NCBI GenBank assembly: GCA_964023205.1
Contig: OZ026838.1
Location: forward strand, 32,391,843-32,455,842
DNA length: 64,000 nt
Direction of reading: 5' to 3'
Source of the DNA: Lutraria lutraria
Lineage: Eukaryota > Mollusca > Bivalvia > Venerida > Mactridae
Below, one piece after another: positions 59,208 to 64,000 of this stretch. The translations under genes and the position numbers were made by a program. The notes below the pieces were generated by a model, which was not told the origin of the DNA, did not search any database, and saw only the letters and a program-made list of their open reading frames with translations. The first letter of the stretch is position 1. Every line of letters starts with the position of its first letter.

Positions 59208-59311
59208 CCCTGCCAAACATCCATTGAAGTAACATCCAAGGAGCAGATCAGGGGCTTCTCTTTGTCTATATACCAGCATATCATAACTATCAGCTTCATC
59301 TTCAGGGAAGC
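59208..59311 (-). CDS. GNAT acetyltransferase (AANAT-like), most upstream exon found
   Basis: Part of a minus-strand gene with exons 59311-59208, 58991-58919, 58561-58512, 58024-57871 and 55548-55502 (428 nt, ~142 residues). This exon reads F-P-E-D-E-A-D-S-Y-D..., then YRQREAPDLLLGCYFNG and C-L-A-G, the alpha-1/beta-2 part of the GNAT fold. [YF]-P-x-D-E-A-x-S is typical of AANAT-like enzymes, which acetylate small amines with acetyl-CoA. Substrate cannot be told from sequence. Donor is GGG|gtcagt, slightly weak; acceptor 'ttattcgttctag'. It needs one base from an upstream exon, so ~40-60 N-terminal residues are missing; none was found up to 64000. A broken LINE lies upstream and may sit in that intron. 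Confidence 0.8.
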
Positions 59312-59454
59312 CTAGAACGAATAAGAATTTATTTCAGATACCAGTTTGTAGACCTTATTGCATAAGTATGCTTTGCAGAAATTGTAACAGCATGAGCAAA
59401 GCAGCACAATGTTATATTTTTAAAAAATGGAGCAGTTCTATATTACGAATTTTA

Positions 59455-60600
59455 AATCACCTGAACACAGTGTGCTCAATGTGAGCTTTGTAATCACCCT
59501 TCGTGCGCCGTGAAGTGGCGTCAAACTTTTTTAAAACAGCATCTCCTCTTAATCAAATAGCCAATTGCAACAAAAGTTTGTAGGAATCGATCCTTAGGTG
59601 GGCCTCTTTAAAGTTGTTCAAAAACTTTGCTCAATGTGAGTTTTTGTGATCACTAGAGTGTCTGTCGTGAAGTGGCATCCATATTTACTTTAAACAACAT
59701 GTCCTCCTATGTAACTATGCCAATTGCAACCAAACTTTGCTGAAATTAGTATTGCGTGGTCCCCTCTTAAATTTGTTAAACAAATTATTAAACTTCATTT
59801 GGTGTGAAGCTTTACATAGGCTCATATAGGAAAATGTTGAAAAATGTTCTTCTCCAAAGGTATAAGTCCTAGAGCTTTTATATTTGGTATGTTGCGTTGT
59901 GTAGAAAGGCTCCACCACCTTTGTTCAAATCATAGCCCTGGGTCAATTTGACCCCACCCCAGGGGTCACTTAATTTTAAAAAGGGCTATATTAGAACAAA
60001 TCTAAAAATCTTCTTCTTCAAAACTGCAAGGCTTAGAGCTTAGATACAATTCTAATATGATGTCTATGGTTTGGCAGTGTAATACTCCCCAAATCAATGG
60101 TTAAGATGCAAGTACGGTACTACCCATAGTCTTTTTTCTGGTGAGTGATTATTGGGCCATGATGGCCCTCTTGTCTAGTTAACCTCTACCAAGATTGTTC
60201 AAATTATGGCCCGAAACTCAATTTTGTTCCAGTCCCTGAGGTCACTTGATTTTACATAGACAGGCTCATATAGGAAAATATTGAAAACTATTTTTGTCAG
60301 AAGCTTACATATTTGGTATGTAGCATTGTGTAGAGGTACTCTACCAAGTTTGTTCAAATGATGGCCTTGTCATAGGAGTCATCTGATTTTACAAAGGCTT
60401 ATATAAGAAAATATAAAATTTTCTCCAAAACCTGCAAGGCTTAAAGCATTGACATGTAGCTTTGAATAGTGAACCTCTACCTAGTTCGTTCAAACCATGA
60501 CCCTGTGGTCAAATTGGATCTGCCCTTAGAGGTCGACTAATTTTACAATAAGGCCTATGTATGGAAAAAACACCTTATTAGTTATTTTACAAAAAAAAGA
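59455..60600 (+). repeat. Dispersed repeat with 'gctcaatgtgagc', long copy
   Basis: Same family as 53938-54600. 'gctcaatgtgagctttgtaa' occurs at the start and again near 59632, and phrases like 'atttggtatgtagcattgtg' and 'accaagtttgttcaaatgat' recur with a ~180-200-bp spacing. Noncoding. Confidence 0.65.
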
Positions 60601-61100
60601 ACACCAAAACAATGTGTTGATGAATTGTCAACCCTATTATTTATTCTAAAATGATTTCTATAGCTTAATTGGCAGTGTTGTGCTTTCCAATTCAAAGATG
60701 AAGTTGAACGAACTTTTTTATAGATTAAATACAAAATGTATTTTTGTCCAAACAGGAGAAATTAGAAAACATTCATGTCAGAACGCCTACAAACGATTAG
60801 TTACTGAGACAATAACTGTTATTGCATGTGTCATATGTAATATTCTATATGCATGTGTTTTAGAGTTTATCTTATTAATTGAGATGGTTACTGTTTGTAC
60901 AAGAAGTCAGCTAGATCGTTCTGTTGTAGTTTTAGATATATGTCACGTGATCATCATGGTCGGTTGTGTTTTTGAGCGGAGTTGTAAAAAATTGTAAAAA
61001 TCTTTATATTCGGAGGAAATAGAGTATATTAACTCGACAGTGATTGTTTTAATGGATATTGGTGTTACCAATAGTTACCTGTAGTAATTTATGGATCGTA
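60601..61100. other. AT-rich DNA upstream of the LINE
   Basis: A 105-aa frame at 60680-60997 shows no motif. 61000-61100 may be the LINE 5' UTR. Confidence 0.4.
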
Positions 61101-61104
61101 TCGT

Positions 61105-61895
61105 ATGGGTAATAGAAGGAATAAACAGAAGAAAAGTAACGATAGTGATAACAATGAGAGTAGAAAGGCGGGAAGAACTGGAAAATCACCGGGTGGGGCA
61201 AGTGTAAGTCAAGCTTAATGTGATGCTAACTCTGTATTATATGGAAGTATAAATGCATGCATTAACTTGAGTGATTTGTTTGAGTCTGAGTGTTCTGCTC
61301 ACAATTCTGTCTTTGACAAAAACTTGAACGTTGTTACCACCCCACCCAGAGACGCGCCTGTAATGTCCGACATTCATTCAAACGACAACATGGCAACCAT
61401 TCCAAACACAGGAATGGGAAGTTTTATCAGGGGAGACAACTGTGGGTACCTTCGGCAGCGCACAGATCTATACAAAAAACATTGTATAGATCAGTGCGCT
61501 GCCGAAGGTACCCACAATTGTCTCCCCTGATAAAACTTCCCATTCCTGTGGATATTACATACATGCAGTCGCAGTCTATGTGTAATAACCTCACATTTGG
61601 TAATATACCAGAGGCCCGGCAGGATGTTCAAAATGAAAATACCGAAGAAACTTTGAGAAACTTTCTACTTGATAAAATGAAATTGGCTAATGATTTTGTT
61701 CAGAAAATCCAATTTGAACGTGTGCATAGAATGGGACCGATGTCACAGAATGGTAGAGGCCGTAAGATTGTAGCAAAATTCACTTTATTCACGGAACGTG
61801 AACATGTCTGGGAGCAATTGGAACAAATTTCTACGTCACCGAACAGTTCCCTAAAAGTGTATGCGACAAACGGCGCAGTTTATTGCGTAAGCTGA
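61105..61895 (+). pseudogene. LINE ORF1, with stop and internal palindrome
   Basis: Starts ATG at 61105 (M-G-N-R-R-N-K-Q-K-K, basic), has an in-frame TAA at 61216-61218, continues in the same frame to 61530, and then the RRM-like part is read in another frame (to 61895): S-M-C-N-N-L-T-F-G-N-I-P-E and FERVHRMGPM, then KIVAKFTLFTEREHVWEQL, a typical ORF1 layout. The switch falls inside the palindrome at 61407-61550, which has replaced whatever lay between. ORF1 proteins bind RNA and form trimers; this copy cannot encode one. Confidence 0.75.
61407..61550. repeat. Near-perfect palindrome, 69-bp arms, 6-base loop
   Basis: Arms 61407-61475 and 61482-61550 are reverse complements with two mismatches; the loop is AAAACA. 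It starts CACAGGAATGGGAAGTTTTA on the left, and the same is read on the other strand from 61550. It lies within LINE ORF1 coding sequence, so it arose by inverted duplication of ~69 bp of the element or by assembly error. Confidence 0.95.
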
Positions 61896-62001
61896 AAGAG
61901 GCCAAAAAAACAACATAAGAAAGCATGTTTAGCTTACGATACACTATATATAGATGGCAAGAGTGTATCTAGTGGCAGTGAATAGGGATTCGCTGAAAGT
62001 G

Positions 62002-63003
62002 AACTAAAAATTATATCATAGAATATAAACGGTTTAACTGATGAAAAGAAAGATTCTCCTGATTTTGTTAACATAATTTCATCAAACGACATCATATTCT
62101 TATCCGATAGTTGGACAAACAAAAATAGTAATGTAGATCTTTCTTTCTGAAATTGGACAAACATTTCTTTCAGTTTCAAAAACGATGTATACACTTGTGG
62201 CGTGTACATTTGGTTTGAGAATTCACCTGTATATGATATTGTAAATATTGATTTGTTTGATGTTATATATATGTGATTTTGATGGCAACTGTTCGATCTA
62301 TTCGATTGGTGACTAGAATAGCCGAGTAGGCAATAAAAATTATTTCATAAATAACGATGTTTCCAATTCTTGCATAGATGACAATGGTTATGTAGCTGAT
62401 ATGTCCCTTGGTAGGGCCTCCATTGACACTGTATGTAACTCACATGGTAGAAAATTACTTGATTTATGTAAGGCGTCAAGTATACGCATTGTTAACGGTA
62501 GAATTGGCGATTCAAATAATTACACGTATATATCTCAAAACGGCGTGTCAACTATTGATTATTTATTGACACATGAGAATTATTTTGCATGCATTAAAGA
62601 TTTTACTGTTGGTTTACCAAATGAATGGAGCGACCATTGTCCTTTGTACTTATCATTGTCTTGTGATCACTTTGAAAATGTTGCCAATGAAAACATTGGT
62701 GTGTCTTATAAGTGGGACGACTCTTGTTTAAACGATTTCCGTGCAGGTATTATTGCTAGATTGGCAGAATTAAATAATTTAGTCGATAGTATTGATGTTA
62801 TAAGTCGTGATTCTATAAATAATAGTCTTGACGAGTTCACTGATATCTTACGAAATATTGCTGATCCATTATTAGGCAAATCACAAAAGCGTTCACACAA
62901 ACCTAGTTTTAACGATACTTCTCGTATTAATCACCGTGAATGGTTTGATGGTGAATGTATTCACGCAAAAAAGTGTTTAATTACATTCATTAAGAGAATT
63001 TAA
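62002..63003 (+). pseudogene. LINE ORF2: APE-type endonuclease, degraded
   Basis: The N-terminal motif is K-I-I-S-stop-N-I-N-G-L (the usual W of 'W-N-I-N-G-L' is a TAG), followed by NIISSNDIIFLSDSW. Further on is G-D-stop-N-S-R-V-G (F lost), then IVNGRIGDSNNYTYISQNG with IDYLLT, and N-E-W-S-D-H-C-P-L, the S-D-H catalytic motif. At least four in-frame stops show it is inactive. The last open part runs 62401-63003. Confidence 0.8.
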
Positions 63004-63044
63004 ACAGTGTAAATCTTGTGAAAGTCGGGAACGATTTTACAAAT

Positions 63045-63774
63045 TAAAGAAAGAATATATAAGCAATTAAGGCGTAAGAAGAAAAGTCAGTATTACAAAA
63101 TGAAAATGAGAGAAATTGAAAAATTGAGAAATGGTAATCCTAAACAATTCTGGAAGTCTTTTAGAGTAAACGTTCTAAGCAAGGCAATAATATTTCATTA
63201 GATGATTTTCGAAATTATTTTTCTGATATAAGTGTTGGTTTGTCGCAATGATATACTATGCTGAAGAAGCTGAAACTTTTTGTACAGAAAATAATTTTGA
63301 TGATATTTCTAATCCTAGGTTTGAGAAACTTGATGAACCTATTTCTTTGCTGGAAATAACAAAAGCTGTTGATTCCTTAAAAGCTAATAAATCTTTCGGT
63401 ACTGGTGGTATTTTAAATGAGTATTTTATTCACAGTATTGATATATCGGTTCCCATATTTGTGACTTGTTTAACGCAATTTTAACTTCCGGTTGTTATCC
63501 GGAAAACTGGACTGAAGAATTAATCATCCCGTTACACAAAAAGGGTAGTACAAATGATGTAAACAATTATCGTGGAATTACTCTAGTCAGTTGTTTTTCC
63601 AATTTGTTTACAACTGTTATTCATAAACGGATTGAATGTTTTCAAAAATACATGCCCTATATCAGATGGCCTTCTCTATCAATGTTCAACAATTTAATGA
63701 AAACTGAAAGTAAGAAATCTCTTTATCAAATATGCTACTTCTTGAAAAATTCATTCGACATTAGAACCACATAA
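63045..63774 (+). pseudogene. LINE ORF2: reverse transcriptase N-terminal part
   Basis: QLRRKKKSQYYKMKM and NGNPKQFWKSFR precede, after frameshifts, EITKAVDSLKANKSFGTGG (RT fingers) and then YPENWTEELIIPLHKKGS with NNYRGITLVSCFSNLF (63560-63606), the RT-1/RT-2 blocks. The frame then ends in unrelated sequence at 63774 and no catalytic D-D motif follows. Confidence 0.8.
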
Positions 63775-63780
63775 TGTTAT

Positions 63781-64000
63781 AAGTACTGCTTGTTAGATTT
63801 TAATTTGTTATATGCATACCCGGATGTACCATTTTGCTGACCTTGTACTTTCGTTTCAACAAGGCTAGCATAACAATGGTAAACGACAAACACTGGTATT
63901 GTCCATACGTTGTGTCTTGTATTTTCAAACAAGACGTTCCTTATGGTAGAATAGCTAGGTTACGCTTTCCCTTTATAAAATATTTCAGTCAATTATGTAT
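63781..64000. other. Unassigned end of window
   Basis: No open frame or motif; it may be outside the LINE. Confidence 0.4.

Larger units (their letters stand above)
61105..63780 (+). mobile_element. Broken non-LTR retrotransposon (ORF1 + endonuclease + partial RT)
   Basis: Contains ORF1, an APE-type endonuclease and the start of a reverse transcriptase, all in the same orientation and in LINE order, with several stops and frameshifts. Similarity to RT fades after about 63660, so the core with the catalytic Y/F-A-D-D is missing. Clade not assigned; ORF1 has an RRM-like block as in L1/Tx1-type and some other elements. Confidence 0.85.

Noticed and set aside
60680..60997. 105-aa plus-strand frame before the LINE
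   Set aside because: No motif, no splice support and not part of the LINE ORF1 frame.
61934..62209. 91-aa minus-strand frame
   Set aside because: It is antisense to the degraded LINE endonuclease.

Overview
The window looks like nuclear DNA from a bivalve mollusc or a close lophotrochozoan. It is strongly AT-rich, genes have small exons and GT-AG introns, and much of the rest is decayed repeats of types I associate with bivalves: tRNA-derived SINEs, 'ccataactca'-type repeats, 'gctcaatgtgagc'-type repeats and many short TIR elements. Organism and repeat types were recognised by eye, without any database search.

Three host genes can be supported. (1) On the + strand, 37615-41249, a three-exon gene encodes a 394-aa protein I cannot name; its exon phases join without a break. 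(2) On the - strand, 49896-47989, a single coding exon encodes a 635-aa BTB-BACK-Kelch protein, a probable CUL3 ubiquitin-ligase adaptor. A strong splice acceptor directly before the ATG points to a 5' UTR intron. (3) On the - strand, five small exons between 59311 and 55502 encode the C-terminal ~142 residues of a GNAT acetyltransferase resembling the invertebrate AANAT-like group. Its first exon(s) were not found and may lie beyond the window. The first 36 kb holds no gene I can name; a scatter of possible minus-strand exons at 29-36.6 kb is given as a weak finding only.

The rest is a dense repeat landscape. The most striking item is a 3,361-bp DNA transposon-like element at 21298-24658 with perfect 23-bp terminal inverted repeats starting CACTG, a TAG target duplication, and two unrelated tandem arrays (66-bp and ~110-bp units) that both repeat the same dyad, TAAAC-N5-GTTTA. 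Its ends and 3-bp duplication fit a non-autonomous CACTA/EnSpm-like element whose arrays may be protein-binding sites. Others include a six-member Tc1-like MITE family (CAGT...ACTG flanked by TA), a hAT MITE with an 8-bp duplication nested in a LINE tail (57421-57775), a Harbinger-like MITE (43933-44232), a three-layer nested palindrome (35443-35918), a 60-bp-arm inverted repeat (18140-18329), and a broken non-LTR retrotransposon (61105 to about 63780) whose ORF1 is interrupted by a near-perfect 69-bp-arm palindrome.

The genes show no operon-like relationship. The transposons matter to them mainly as intron filler: the GNAT introns hold a LINE 3' end with its nested hAT MITE, and a SINE; intron 1 of the unnamed gene shares a ~480-bp direct copy with sequence 3.4 kb upstream, and its intron 2 holds degenerate repeats.
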